From positions 1-40,609 of the IMG/VR virus record IMGVR_UViG_3300047496_000051: a stretch of 40,609 nucleotides of DNA. The stretch is one strand, 5' to 3'. Shown piece after piece: positions 14,137 through 21,841 of this stretch. A model generated the notes under the pieces. The model saw nothing but the letters and a program-made list of their open reading frames with translations, made no database searches and was not told the DNA's origin. How positions within the stretch are numbered: position 1 is the first letter of the stretch; each line of letters opens with the position of its first letter. Source of the DNA: a virus. Made by a program: the position numbers and the translations under genes.

Positions 14137-14306
14137 GCGATCAAGAACCAATCCAATGGACATTCCACAGAGTTCGCCAGGACATGCTGTGGCGCGATCT
14201 GGAAAAGACAAGGCCGATTGAGAGCGCGGGGGAGATTATTGCGGGTAGGTTGCTGGTGATCGTTTCGGTGTGCGGGTTGCTATATGCCATTAGCCGTTTC
14301 TTTTAA
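14133..14306 (+). CDS. Single-pass membrane protein, 57 aa
   Basis: Cytoplasmic charged N-terminus (MSDQEPIQWTFHRVRQDM) followed by a C-terminal transmembrane helix (residues 38-56, GRLLVIVSVCGLLYAI). ATGA overlap with the preceding gene. No family recognised. Confidence 0.55.
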   Translation: MSDQEPIQWTFHRVRQDMLWRDLEKTRPIESAGEIIAGRLLVIVSVCGLLYAISRFF

Positions 14307-14316
14307 GGTGTAGGTC

Positions 14317-14493
14317 ATGAGCATTGCCAGTAGAATACTGTGGATAGCGTTGACGGCATTCAACGGTATCACGTTTACCGCCGTTGCTCTGTTTGGCTTC
14401 GTGCCGTCGCCAAACGCTGTCGCCTGTGCTGCGTTCTTTGCTGCTGGTGTCGCCTGCCTTCTAATGCTGAGGACGGAATGGGGTGGGGCATAA
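14317..14493 (+). CDS. Small membrane protein with two transmembrane segments, 58 aa
   Basis: Two hydrophobic segments (residues 6-27, LWIALTAFNGITFTAVALF; 33-50, NAVACAAFFAAGVACLL) separated by a Pro turn. Preceded by AAGGTGTAGGTC. Function unknown; could be a holin-like or host-membrane protein. Confidence 0.5.
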   Translation: MSIASRILWIALTAFNGITFTAVALFGFVPSPNAVACAAFFAAGVACLLMLRTEWGGA

Positions 14494-14494
14494 T

Positions 14495-14731
14495 ATGGGC
14501 CGCGTCAAAGACCATTTTCACGAGGAAATCTGCGCCATGAGCGAGCAGGGCGATCAAGAGCCAGATTACGTCCCGACCAAAAAAGAGGCTTATGATAGCC
14601 TGCACATGATCCTAGGCGCCAAGCCTGCCTCCCATCGAAACGCGGATGATTGGCTTGCCATAGCCAGGGCTGAGGATATGTGCGGCGTGGCGGAGACGGT
14701 GGAATATTTGCAGAGGGTGCGGAAAAAATGA
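14495..14731 (+). CDS. Hypothetical protein, 78 aa
   Basis: ATG two nt after the previous stop. It is helical with KKEAYDSLHMILGAKPAS and DDWLAIARAEDMCGV segments. The stop overlaps the Rad52-type gene by 4 nt, so it may be expressed as an accessory to recombination. Confidence 0.6.
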   Translation: MGRVKDHFHEEICAMSEQGDQEPDYVPTKKEAYDSLHMILGAKPASHRNADDWLAIARAEDMCGVAETVEYLQRVRKK

Positions 14732-15402
14732 AGTTCGATGATAAACAGATTGTGGCTCTCTCTGCCCCGCTTTTGCGCGAGAACGTCAAGGTTCGCGAGC
14801 AGGCTGGCAGAGAGCTTTCATACATCGAAAGCTGGATGGCTATCAAAGAGGCCAATAACATCTTTGGCTTTGATGGCTGGAGCCGGGAAACTGTCGAGCT
14901 TCGCATGGTTTCGGAACGTGCGCGGAAGATCGGAAAGGCCCAAGACGATGGCTGGAGTGTGTCCTATGTTGGCCGCGTGCGTATCACCGTGGGCGATATC
15001 GTGCGCGAGGGTGTCGGCGCTGGGCACGGCATAGACCGCGATCTTGGCCTAGCCCACGAAAGCGCTATCAAGGAATGCGAGAGTGATTCTGCAAAGCGCG
15101 CTCTCATGACCTTTGGCAATCCGTTTGGACTGGCGCTCTATGACAAGGAACAGAATGAGGTTGAGGATGCGCCGAAGCCACAGCCTGCACCACCGTCTAA
15201 GCCCACTTCTACTGAAACCCCAGACCCAAACAAATGGGCTCAGAAAGCTATAACCAATATCCTGGGGGCTAAGACAAGAGGCGAGCTGGACGCTTTCCTG
15301 AAGAAACACGATGACACTATCGTCAAATATCGAGTGCCGTTCCCAGCGATCCATGGCGAAATTATCAAGGCCATACAGCACAGGACGGCGGAACTAGGAT
15401 GA
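14728..15402 (+). CDS. Rad52-type single-strand annealing protein, 224 aa
   Basis: Phage annealases of this class pair complementary single strands for recombination and repair. The core matches Rad52/Rad22: RELSYIESWMAIKEANNIFG and FDGWSRETVEL (residues 28-58), VSYVGRVRITV (78-88), then GVGAGHGIDRDLGLAHESAI (95-114) with SAKRALMTFGNPFGLALYDK. The last 90 residues hold a Pro-rich linker (PKPQPAPPSKPTSTETPDPN) and a small helical end domain. It heads an ATGA-coupled group with an HNH nuclease and a serine recombinase. Confidence 0.9.
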   Translation: MKFDDKQIVALSAPLLRENVKVREQAGRELSYIESWMAIKEANNIFGFDGWSRETVELRMVSERARKIGKAQDDGWSVSYVGRVRITVGDIVREGVGAGHGIDRDLGLAHESAIKECESDSAKRALMTFGNPFGLALYDKEQNEVEDAPKPQPAPPSKPTSTETPDPNKWAQKAITNILGAKTRGELDAFLKKHDDTIVKYRVPFPAIHGEIIKAIQHRTAELG

Positions 15403-15941
15403 GTGAGGGCAACTTCGAGGCCAAACTTACTGCCAAGCGCGAGACGGCGGCTGGGATATACCTGACCGTGCAAGTGCAGCCTGATGACTATAAGGCTGAT
15501 CTGGCTACGCTGCGTGTTGGCGCCGTTCTCATGGTAGGGTGGGCCGAAGTTGTGAACGCTCAAGTTGAGGCCATAGGGCTCTCTCCGCAAGCCGCTGGAG
15601 GCCACGCTCGCGCTGCTGCTCTGAGCCCAGACGAACGAAGTTCTATCGCCAGTAAGGCCGCTAATGCCAGATGGGAAGAAAAGAAAGACCGTCGCCCATT
15701 CTCCAGCCTTCCGCTTTCACAGCAGGCGGCTATTAGGTGCAATGATAACGATTTCAAGCTGTTTCTGAATGTAAGCAATGGCGTGGAGGCGGTTAATAAG
15801 GTTAGGGAGCATTGTGGCATTATTTCCAGAGCCACGCTTGACGACAAGTCCGCTTCGTCGGCGCGCTTCCAATGGACGGAGTTGGAAAGTAAATACCAAT
15901 CTTGGCTTACAGACGCCAGATATGCTGGATCAAAGAGATGA
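15399..15941 (+). CDS. Hypothetical two-part protein next to annealase, 180 aa
   Basis: The N-terminal part (residues 1-60, FEAKLTAKRETAAGIYLTVQ, LRVGAVLMVGWAEV) is a small beta domain seen in other phage early proteins near recombinases. The middle has a LSPDERSSIASKAANARW motif. The C-terminal part (about 115-180) is helical. Both ends are coupled by ATGA. Recombination accessory is inferred by place. Confidence 0.65.
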   Translation: MSEGNFEAKLTAKRETAAGIYLTVQVQPDDYKADLATLRVGAVLMVGWAEVVNAQVEAIGLSPQAAGGHARAAALSPDERSSIASKAANARWEEKKDRRPFSSLPLSQQAAIRCNDNDFKLFLNVSNGVEAVNKVREHCGIISRATLDDKSASSARFQWTELESKYQSWLTDARYAGSKR

Positions 15942-16285
15942 CTAAACCAATCTCCAGAGCTATGGCCGTGAATGCTATACTTCACAGGTTTCTGCACTCG
16001 GCTCACTACGAAGTCACCACAGGAACATGCTTTATCGTCTGCAAGGAATGTGGACTTCCGATTGAGCCGGAGCAGCCCATCCAGTTCGATCATGCCCATG
16101 CGATAATCCACAATGGTCCGCATGAGTATCAGAACCTAGTCCCACTGCATGTGAATTGCCATAAGAAAAAGTCGCGCAGAGATGTTGCAGCTAATTTTAA
16201 GATCAAGAGGATTTTGGGAGAGACGTGTCATGGGCCGAAGAGGAAAATACCGTCTAGGCCGTTTCAGAAGCGAGTGGCAGTATGA
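15938..16285 (+). CDS. HNH endonuclease, 115 aa
   Basis: A compact HNH nuclease with zinc-ligand cysteines (CKECG, residues 35-39). Catalytic elements: FDHAHAIIHNG (50-60), Asn66 in EYQNLVPLHVNCH, and His71/75 of the second part. The C-terminus is basic (KRKIPSRPFQKR). Co-transcribed with the annealase, so it may process recombination or packaging intermediates rather than be a homing enzyme. Confidence 0.8.
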   Translation: MTKPISRAMAVNAILHRFLHSAHYEVTTGTCFIVCKECGLPIEPEQPIQFDHAHAIIHNGPHEYQNLVPLHVNCHKKKSRRDVAANFKIKRILGETCHGPKRKIPSRPFQKRVAV

Positions 16286-16932
16286 GCCGCAAACATTCCA
16301 AAAAGCCAGTTCGACCACGCCCATTCCAAAAAGTCGGGCAACATTGCATTGAGATGCCTGATTTCTCAAAAGTCCCGCCGGTTCCATATATTTTCGGCTA
16401 TGCCCGTGTCTCCACGGTTCAGCAGCGGCTTGACCTTCAGATGACGGTTTTGAAGGAAGCCGGCTGCAAACGTATCTTCACGGACAAGCTTTCTGGCAAG
16501 ACCGCTCAGAGGCATCAGTTTAAGCTTATGCTTAAACATCTGCAGCGCGGCGACACAATCCTGGTCTATTCGCTCTCCAGGCTTTTCCGCAATACTAAGC
16601 AATTGCTAGAACTATTCGACAAGTTCAAGGCCGACGGCATCACCTTACGCAGTCTGACTGAGCCTCTGGATCTGAAGACCTCTTATGGCCGGATGGCTGC
16701 GACTATGCTTGCGGCAGTCGATGAAGCAGAGGTTGGCCGAACTCGCGAACGCACTATTGCCGGGATGGACGAGAGTGAGCGCCAGGGCGTGAAGTTTGGT
16801 GCGCCGCCGAAGGTAACGCCGGCCATTGCGGCAAAGATGAAGACCATGCGGTTCAAGACTGGGATTCCAGTTCCGGCAATCGCGCGGCAGTTCAGTGTAT
16901 CGGCTGCTGCCGTCTATCAACATACGAAGTGA
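16282..16932 (+). CDS. Serine recombinase (resolvase/invertase type), 216 aa
   Basis: Catalytic N-terminal domain: YARVSTVQQRLDLQ with nucleophile Ser44, LSRLFRN, and an RTRERT helix. A C-terminal HTH follows (IPVPAIARQFSVSAAAVYQH). The 216 residues fit small resolvases and invertases, plus an extra 35-residue basic N-terminus. It is too small for a large serine integrase. It might resolve genome multimers, invert a segment, or integrate. No crossover site was found by eye. Confidence 0.85.
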   Translation: MSRKHSKKPVRPRPFQKVGQHCIEMPDFSKVPPVPYIFGYARVSTVQQRLDLQMTVLKEAGCKRIFTDKLSGKTAQRHQFKLMLKHLQRGDTILVYSLSRLFRNTKQLLELFDKFKADGITLRSLTEPLDLKTSYGRMAATMLAAVDEAEVGRTRERTIAGMDESERQGVKFGAPPKVTPAIAAKMKTMRFKTGIPVPAIARQFSVSAAAVYQHTK

Positions 16933-16945
16933 AGGAGCGCAGCCT

Positions 16946-17152
16946 GTGAAATTCGATTGCGGCGCAAACTATGACGAATGGGAAGCCAAGATGTTGGACT
17001 GGCATCCGCATTTCTGCTGGTGGCCGGTAATGATCGCCAGTCACGATTGCCGATGGCTTGAACCGATAGAGCGAAAGTTTCGCTTTATAGGACAGTACAC
17101 CGGAAAGCCGCGCCGTCCTTCTTATCGTCTTCCTGCAACCCCCAACACATAG
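16946..17152 (+). CDS. Small Trp-rich phage protein, 68 aa
   Basis: GTG start with GAAGGAG 8 nt upstream. Conspicuous aromatic motif WEAKMLDWHPHFCWWPVM, then a beta-rich end (FRFIGQYTGKPRRPSYRL). It resembles small phage early proteins with a WHPHF/WWPV motif. Function unknown. Confidence 0.65.
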   Translation: MKFDCGANYDEWEAKMLDWHPHFCWWPVMIASHDCRWLEPIERKFRFIGQYTGKPRRPSYRLPATPNT

Positions 17153-17162
17153 CGAGCGAAAA

Positions 17163-17483
17163 ATGAGAACGCAAGATTACCTGATCCCGTGGCAGGACAT
17201 GCGCCGACTTCGGGCCGACGCCTTGACCGCTCACGTCATGCGCGTCATCGCCCCTTACATCACGGATTTTGAAAACAATCTCCATGCCAAGGCGCACCGG
17301 GAACTCTATAAGGTTTTCCACGACGCCGGGGTGGAGATCATTACGGACATGGACCGCGCCTCTGCCGGTCTAATGCCGCGCAACGATCAGGGCTACACGC
17401 GCGAGGAATTGCAAATTCTGGAGCATCGCCGCCGCGAAGCGATGTTGCGTCCGTTGCCCATAACCGTCCTGCAAACCCCGTAA
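17163..17483 (+). CDS. Helical hypothetical protein, 106 aa
   Basis: All-helical with charged surface (MRRLRADALTAHVMRVIAP; AHRELYKVFHDAGVEI). No family recognised. It lies 10 nt after the previous gene in the linker-joined array. Confidence 0.65.
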   Translation: MRTQDYLIPWQDMRRLRADALTAHVMRVIAPYITDFENNLHAKAHRELYKVFHDAGVEIITDMDRASAGLMPRNDQGYTREELQILEHRRREAMLRPLPITVLQTP

Positions 17484-17500
17484 CCGAGGAGCCCAAGAAC

Positions 17501-17722
17501 ATGAGATTTTTGACAGTCAAGGAATGCGAGGCGTTCGATGGTCCGGGCGGCCAGAACGAGGTCACGCCTGTTCAAGATAAAGAGGGCAAGGTCATCGCCG
17601 TCTATGTCTACACCCGGCACGCCAGCGGATCGCGGACAGAGCATTTGCGTCCGCACGGTCACAAGACGTACGGCAATCTTGTAGCGGCAGCGGATGCGCG
17701 CGCCACTGCATCAGCGTCTTAG
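17501..17722 (+). CDS. Hypothetical protein, 73 aa
   Basis: Starts after a TAACCGAGGAGCCC linker. A small alpha/beta protein (VKECEAFDGPGGQNEVTPVQ; VIAVYVYTRHASG). No domain recognised. Confidence 0.6.
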   Translation: MRFLTVKECEAFDGPGGQNEVTPVQDKEGKVIAVYVYTRHASGSRTEHLRPHGHKTYGNLVAAADARATASAS

Positions 17723-17734
17723 CGGGGAGCCGAA

Positions 17735-17968
17735 ATGACGAAGATAGTGAATCTTGTGCAGGCTGCTCCGAACGCGAAGCTGATTGATGGTCTGCGGGAA
17801 ATGTTGGCGCAGGCAGAGCGCGGGGAGATTGAAGGTATTGCTGGTGTGAAGCTTCGGCCTGATAATGGGTTCGCGTCCTACCGGATAGGCGCCTGTTCCG
17901 ATCTGGAGTTAGCTGGCGCACTGGCATTTGCCACCCATGACCTCATCGCTGGAAACGAGAAAAAATAG
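17735..17968 (+). CDS. Hypothetical protein, 77 aa
   Basis: Linker GGGGAGCCGAA precedes the ATG. Helix-rich; a Leu/Ala pattern (LIDGLREMLAQAERGEIEGI) and an ELAGALAFATHDLIAG end. Resembles small proteins of unknown role found in alphaproteobacterial prophages. Confidence 0.6.
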   Translation: MTKIVNLVQAAPNAKLIDGLREMLAQAERGEIEGIAGVKLRPDNGFASYRIGACSDLELAGALAFATHDLIAGNEKK

Positions 17969-17976
17969 GAGCCCCG

Positions 17977-18180
17977 ATGCGAACGCCACGCGCCTACGCA
18001 ATTCAGCCGGAAGATGACCTTGCCGATAAGATCATTTTGTCGGTGCGAACCAAAGGCTTTGAAAGCCAAGTCGAAGTTCCCGTGCCGCTCGGCCAGGCCG
18101 GCATGGATGCCTTTGTCTGCTCGTGGCTCAACATGATGGCGGAGGCGTTGAAGATGCCTCACGCTGTGCAAACGAAATAG
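17977..18180 (+). CDS. Hypothetical protein, 67 aa
   Basis: The stop of the previous gene forms part of its ribosome site (TAGGAGCCCCG). A beta-then-helix protein (DKIILSVRTKGFESQVEVPV; MDAFVCSWLNMMAEAL). No family recognised. Confidence 0.6.
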   Translation: MRTPRAYAIQPEDDLADKIILSVRTKGFESQVEVPVPLGQAGMDAFVCSWLNMMAEALKMPHAVQTK

Positions 18181-18194
18181 GATCGGAGCGTCTT

Positions 18195-18434
18195 GTGGAC
18201 CTACACAACCCGATAGATTGGGCCGTCAGATGCCGCGAGGTGATGGACGAACGAGACAAATATCGCAATGCCCTGCTGTGGGCGTTCGACCGTCTCAGCG
18301 TTGACGATATGACAAAGCGCGAACGGCAGCAAACTATGCTGGGGATTGGCAATGTCATAACGGGCAAACCTTCGCCAGCCGCTACATATGTCCCGAACGA
18401 GTGGGACGATTCAGCAGCATTGGAGATATCATGA
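18195..18434 (+). CDS. Hypothetical protein, 79 aa
   Basis: GTG start with CGGAGCGTCTT upstream. Helical first half (WAVRCREVMDERDKYRNALL), charged. ATGA overlap with the next gene. No family recognised. Confidence 0.55.
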   Translation: MDLHNPIDWAVRCREVMDERDKYRNALLWAFDRLSVDDMTKRERQQTMLGIGNVITGKPSPAATYVPNEWDDSAALEIS

Positions 18435-18652
18435 AAACGAAAGGCCCAATCAAAGACGCAGTGGAGATTCTCGACGAAGAGGTCGCGCGGCTCGATAAGG
18501 AAAACGCCAGATTGCGGGGAATGCTCATGGCCCTCTTGAAGGTGGCTGAATATAGCGAACACAACGGCAGCGACGCAGATGGCTGCGCCGCCTGTGCAAC
18601 CGTGAATCGTGTTCGGGAAGGCCTTAAGCTCTGCTGGGAAACGGTCCGATGA
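18431..18652 (+). CDS. Coiled-coil protein with Cys-rich end, 73 aa
   Basis: A strong heptad pattern (AVEILDEEVARLDKENARLR) then a C-terminal HNGSDADGCAACATVNRV segment with a CxxC. Coupled on both sides by ATGA. Function unknown. Confidence 0.6.
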   Translation: MKTKGPIKDAVEILDEEVARLDKENARLRGMLMALLKVAEYSEHNGSDADGCAACATVNRVREGLKLCWETVR

Positions 18653-18837
18653 AAGAATACGTCCTTGGCTGCATCAACAAACGCATTGATGCCAATGCAC
18701 ATATTGCCAGCGAAGCTCGCCGGCTTTGTTATCAAGAGGAAGAAATGGTGCGAAGTCACGTCATTCGAGAACTTCAAGACCTGAAGCGCGAGATCGAGGA
18801 CGGATATCTCAATCCCCTTTCTACAACCAGTTTTTAA
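18649..18837 (+). CDS. Helical hypothetical protein, 62 aa
   Basis: Starts in an ATGA overlap. A charged helix (IRELQDLKREIEDGYL) forms the second half, with three Cys overall. No family recognised. Confidence 0.5.
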   Translation: MKEYVLGCINKRIDANAHIASEARRLCYQEEEMVRSHVIRELQDLKREIEDGYLNPLSTTSF

Positions 18838-18849
18838 TCGGAGCCACGG

Positions 18850-19122
18850 ATGAAACCTTGCACCATGGGCACAGGCTGCGATGAAGCGGGCAAGTGCTAT
18901 GCCGCCGAACAGGGCAAGCCGGAAATGTGCGGCCGCCCAATTTCGGAACAAATCCCAACCGGGCTACGCGAAGAATTTATGGAAGAGGTTCTCGCCTACA
19001 TTCTCCGCGAATCCATGATCGACGCGGATGGCAACCAAGCTGCCGGTGTCGGCAACGCATTAAAACGGGCATGGCTCGCCGGGTTCAAAACCGGGCAATC
19101 CATCCGTGCAATCACCCACTAA
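18850..19122 (+). CDS. Cys-containing hypothetical protein, 90 aa
   Basis: Linker TCGGAGCCACGG before ATG. The N-terminus has four Cys (CTMGTGCDEAGKCYA ... MCGRP), a possible zinc site. The C-terminus is helical (EEVLAYILRESMIDADG). No family recognised. Confidence 0.6.
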   Translation: MKPCTMGTGCDEAGKCYAAEQGKPEMCGRPISEQIPTGLREEFMEEVLAYILRESMIDADGNQAAGVGNALKRAWLAGFKTGQSIRAITH

Positions 19123-19137
19123 TTCGGAGCGGTCGAA

Positions 19138-19377
19138 ATGACAGATTTTCATGCGCGCGCCGCCGTCCTCCGGGGCATGGCGCTCCGATTGGAGGACCGG
19201 GCCGCTGGACTGCAAAGTGAAGCACTTCATCTGAAGGCTATCGCGGATCAATGCACCGCAGAAGGCGATCGTGACCAGAAGCTATGCCCGCACTGGGGTC
19301 GCACTCACAATACCGGCGGTTGGAATTGCCCGACTTGTGGCGCGAGCGGTCCTGCCGATGCAACAACCCGAACCTGA
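19138..19377 (+). CDS. Helix plus zinc-ribbon-like protein, 79 aa
   Basis: Helical residues 1-45 (HARAAVLRGMALRLEDRAAG), then CPHW ... GGWNCPTCGASG, where only three Cys are visible, so the ribbon is partial. No family recognised. Confidence 0.55.
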   Translation: MTDFHARAAVLRGMALRLEDRAAGLQSEALHLKAIADQCTAEGDRDQKLCPHWGRTHNTGGWNCPTCGASGPADATTRT

Positions 19378-19387
19378 GGAGCGTCGC

Positions 19388-19579
19388 GTGGAACATGTCT
19401 TCATTCACATCGGTCACCGCCGCTGGTGTATGTGCTGCGATCTATTTCAGTCGCACAAGGCTGGTGGATTTTTCGGCAAGCCCGGCGATTGTCCGAACAA
19501 TGTCCCGGCGGCCGCAAAAAATCGGTCATCTCAGGTAGTGATGATGCACGAAATTGAAACTGAAAAATCTTCTCGATAG
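19388..19579 (+). CDS. Small Cys/His-rich protein, 63 aa
   Basis: GTG start with AGGAGCGTCGC upstream. The N-terminal FIHIGHRRWCMCCDLFQSH suggests a metal site (Cys, His). A basic tail follows. No family recognised. Confidence 0.5.
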   Translation: MEHVFIHIGHRRWCMCCDLFQSHKAGGFFGKPGDCPNNVPAAAKNRSSQVVMMHEIETEKSSR

Positions 19580-19589
19580 GGAGCGTCTG

Positions 19590-19901
19590 GTGTTTTCAAT
19601 TCGGTACATCGGTAATCGGTTGGTGGTTCGGGGATGCACCCCGCACTATCGCCGCCCGCTGCCAGAGATTGTGCAGTTCCGTCGCGAGATGGCCGCACAA
19701 TTGCGCGAGGCCGGGGTGCCGCTTCCGATTTCAAAGAGGGTCGCCGTCACGCTGATGGCGAAGAAGCATTCGGAAGGAGGCGATCTGCCAAATCTTCTCC
19801 AGGGTCTCGTTCAAGCCTTGGATGGTGGAACGCTGGGGCGCGACGATGCGATTTTGGATGATGACAAACAGATCGGCGTCCTGCACGCCCAATGGATATA
19901 G
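19590..19901 (+). CDS. rusA: RusA-type Holliday junction resolvase, 103 aa
   Basis: RusA enzymes cut four-way DNA junctions formed during phage recombination and replication. The fold is recognisable: a basic N-terminal half, then the family core GGDLPNLLQGLVQALDGG (residues 63-80) and AILDDDKQIGVLHAQW (87-102), with Asp65, Asp90, Asp91 and Asp92 as candidate metal ligands. GTG start follows a GGGAGCGTCTG linker; an ATG 12 codons upstream is an alternative. It complements the annealase in a recombination set. Confidence 0.75.
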   Translation: MFSIRYIGNRLVVRGCTPHYRRPLPEIVQFRREMAAQLREAGVPLPISKRVAVTLMAKKHSEGGDLPNLLQGLVQALDGGTLGRDDAILDDDKQIGVLHAQWI

Positions 19902-19912
19902 GAGCGTAATAA

Positions 19913-20152
19913 ATGAATCTTTCGGACGAGGACCGTGCCGCACTGAGGGCAACCGACCCAGTTCTTGTGGAAGCGGTCGCGCGGAAAATGGCTGAGATTG
20001 ACCAGCGCAATCCCGATGCGCACCCAACTAGCGAATATACTGGCAACGGACCGTTCCCGGATATTGCTTGGCCGGATGACCATAAAATCTGGATGACTTA
20101 TGCCTGGAAGGCTAGACACATCGTCTTACTCATTTCACGCCACGCGAATTAG
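19913..20152 (+). CDS. Hypothetical protein, 79 aa
   Basis: Linker TAGGAGCGTAATAA before ATG. A helical N-terminus (EDRAALRATDPVLVEAVARK) and an aromatic C-terminus (WMTYAWKARHIVLL). No family recognised. Confidence 0.55.
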   Translation: MNLSDEDRAALRATDPVLVEAVARKMAEIDQRNPDAHPTSEYTGNGPFPDIAWPDDHKIWMTYAWKARHIVLLISRHAN

Positions 20153-20160
20153 GAGCCGTG

Positions 20161-20370
20161 ATGCAAAACAGTCTTCCTGATCCGAACACAGTAGGTTGGT
20201 GGGCCATGAAGGACGGCGAGCACATCGAGTTTGCCGCGAGTGAGCGTTTCGATAACACCACCGTAGCTGGCAACCACTTCTTTGACCGCCACGGCTTCGG
20301 CGTCGTTTTCCACCACGGCAATCGCTCAGGGCTGCGGCCGACCATAGCCGGGGGAAATCATGCCAACTGA
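20161..20370 (+). CDS. Hypothetical protein, 69 aa
   Basis: ATG 5 nt after GGAG; a GTG one codon before is too close to the site. Reads as a small mixed alpha/beta protein (GWWAMKDGEHIEFAASERF). The stop overlaps the zinc-finger gene by 11 nt. Confidence 0.5.
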   Translation: MQNSLPDPNTVGWWAMKDGEHIEFAASERFDNTTVAGNHFFDRHGFGVVFHHGNRSGLRPTIAGGNHAN

Positions 20371-20515
20371 TGTCCCAGATACCGCAGATTATTGGTGGCC
20401 GCGCGAGCGCCAGCAACAGTCCCAAAAGCGCGATACCAAATGCCCGCTCTGCCACAAGATGTTCTGTGGCGAAGATGGATTGCGTACCCACATTAAGTTC
20501 AAACACAAAAACTAA
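20360..20515 (+). CDS. C2H2 zinc-finger protein, 51 aa
   Basis: The C-terminal half is CPLC-HKMFCGEDGLRT-H-IKFK-H, an exact Cys-x2-Cys-x12-His-x4-His finger. The N-terminus is polar with aromatic residues (DVPDTADYWWPRERQQQS). The start has a GGGGGAAATC ribosome site. A single classical finger is uncommon in phages. It may bind DNA or a host protein. Ros/MucR-type proteins are a related possibility, though those have shorter finger spacing. Confidence 0.7.
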   Translation: MPTDVPDTADYWWPRERQQQSQKRDTKCPLCHKMFCGEDGLRTHIKFKHKN

Positions 20516-20528
20516 CGGAGCCGAGATT

Positions 20529-20792
20529 ATGACGGAAAAGTTGATCGACATGCCACTGTCCCGGTTCAAGTTCGCCCCGCTTGAGAATGCGGCGATACCT
20601 CCCGCTGGCATGATAGAGCACATCAAAGATCACTGGTGGATTGTCCATCCGGAAATGGGGTTGGCGCTATTCGAGGGAAAATACAAGCAATGCAATCGCG
20701 ATGAGGCGATGACGCGGCGCTTGGCTCGGAACTATCCGTGGGCAGAAGTGCGGCAAGTTCCGTCCGCCTTTTTCCCTGCAAGTGAAATGTAA
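20529..20792 (+). CDS. Hypothetical protein, 87 aa
   Basis: Linker TAACGGAGCCGAGATT before ATG. Compact alpha/beta protein with DHWWIVHPEMGLALFEG and RNYPWAEVRQV segments. No family recognised. Confidence 0.6.
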   Translation: MTEKLIDMPLSRFKFAPLENAAIPPAGMIEHIKDHWWIVHPEMGLALFEGKYKQCNRDEAMTRRLARNYPWAEVRQVPSAFFPASEM

Positions 20793-20802
20793 GGAGGCAG
20801 GA

Positions 20803-21018
20803 ATGCCAGGAGATCACAGCAAGAGTTTTGACGGCCCCGGCGACAACACGCCGTTCGTCCCGTCATGGGTGCTTGAGCAGGACCGGGACCGCCGTGACGC
20901 CGCGCGATACCGCTGGCTGCGCGATAACGGGCATATCAAGTTCCTGTGCTACGGGCAGGAAGTGGATGACTTGGTGGATGCCGAAATGGCCAAGCCGCCT
21001 GTGCAACTGGAAATTTGA
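20803..21018 (+). CDS. Phage protein with DAARYRWLRDN motif, 71 aa
   Basis: Perfect AAGGAGG 5 nt before ATG, unlike its GGAGC neighbours. The motif DRRDAARYRWLRDNGHI is frequent in short phage proteins as I know them. Function unknown. Confidence 0.65.
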   Translation: MPGDHSKSFDGPGDNTPFVPSWVLEQDRDRRDAARYRWLRDNGHIKFLCYGQEVDDLVDAEMAKPPVQLEI

Positions 21019-21030
21019 GGGAGCGATAGC

Positions 21031-21324
21031 TTGGAACATCCAGCCGACACCATCAAACGAATTGCAGATATTGCGGAAGCGGTCGGCGCTCAGTCTGGAA
21101 CTGGCGGCTGCGAAATGGCCGGCGCTATCATTTCCTATTTCGCAGCCCATCCTGACAAGGTTTGCGACCTGTTCGAGAACGGATTGGTTGACACCCTCGG
21201 CAGGGACGACCTGTGGGCCAATGGCAGATTGACATTCCATCGACAACTGGATGGCGCTGTTACAACGCCACAAGACCTTCGCATCGCCAAAACGGTGCGC
21301 GCAATTTCAAAGCCAATTCCGTAA
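21031..21324 (+). CDS. Helical hypothetical protein, 97 aa
   Basis: TTG start with GGGAGCGATAGC upstream. An all-helical protein (DTIKRIADIAEAVGAQSG; MAGAIISYFAAHPDKVCDLF). No family recognised. Confidence 0.55.
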   Translation: MEHPADTIKRIADIAEAVGAQSGTGGCEMAGAIISYFAAHPDKVCDLFENGLVDTLGRDDLWANGRLTFHRQLDGAVTTPQDLRIAKTVRAISKPIP

Positions 21325-21337
21325 CCGTGGAGCCGAA

Positions 21338-21541
21338 ATGCTGATCTTGACCAATGCAGAGCAAGGCGAAGAGGGAAAGCAGCTCGCGCTCAATCCGAAA
21401 TTCGTTGAGGCGATCTATGTCTCCTTCAGCGGCGATGCTGGGCAGGGAGAAAATTGCCGCGTGAAGTGCGGTGGCAAAGAGTGGATCGTGCAAGAAACAT
21501 TCGACCAGATAGGCAAGATGCCTGCTTGGTCCAAAATCTGA
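21338..21541 (+). CDS. Hypothetical protein, 67 aa
   Basis: Linker GTGGAGCCGAA before ATG. A small beta-type protein (VEAIYVSFSGDAGQG; NCRVKCGGKEWIVQ). No family recognised. Confidence 0.55.
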   Translation: MLILTNAEQGEEGKQLALNPKFVEAIYVSFSGDAGQGENCRVKCGGKEWIVQETFDQIGKMPAWSKI

Positions 21542-21553
21542 GGAGCGAAAACT

Positions 21554-21826
21554 ATGGCCGCAATAGCTGATAATCCAAGTCCGGTTTCCGGCGACATGGT
21601 GAAGGTGAACACTGTCCCGCTTTCTGTCTACGAAAGCGCCGTGAAGGGCCGCGCAGATTTCCGGGATGCCTTGGTCGCTGAACGTCAGAAGTCTGCCACC
21701 CTGATCAAGGTGGTGGCGAACTTCGCGAACCCGGATTACTGGATTGATGAACCGGGACGCCTGCAATGGACTGGCAAGCGCCATGCCATCGAGTTCGCGC
21801 AATCTGTTCTAGATGACCTCAAGTAA
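21554..21826 (+). CDS. Hypothetical protein, 90 aa
   Basis: Linker TGAGGAGCGAAAACT before ATG. Residues 25-70 are helical (YESAVKGRADFRDALVAERQ). The end has a WIDEPGRLQWTGKRHAIEF segment. No family recognised. Confidence 0.6.
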   Translation: MAAIADNPSPVSGDMVKVNTVPLSVYESAVKGRADFRDALVAERQKSATLIKVVANFANPDYWIDEPGRLQWTGKRHAIEFAQSVLDDLK

Positions 21827-21841
21827 CGGAGCGCCGAAACA

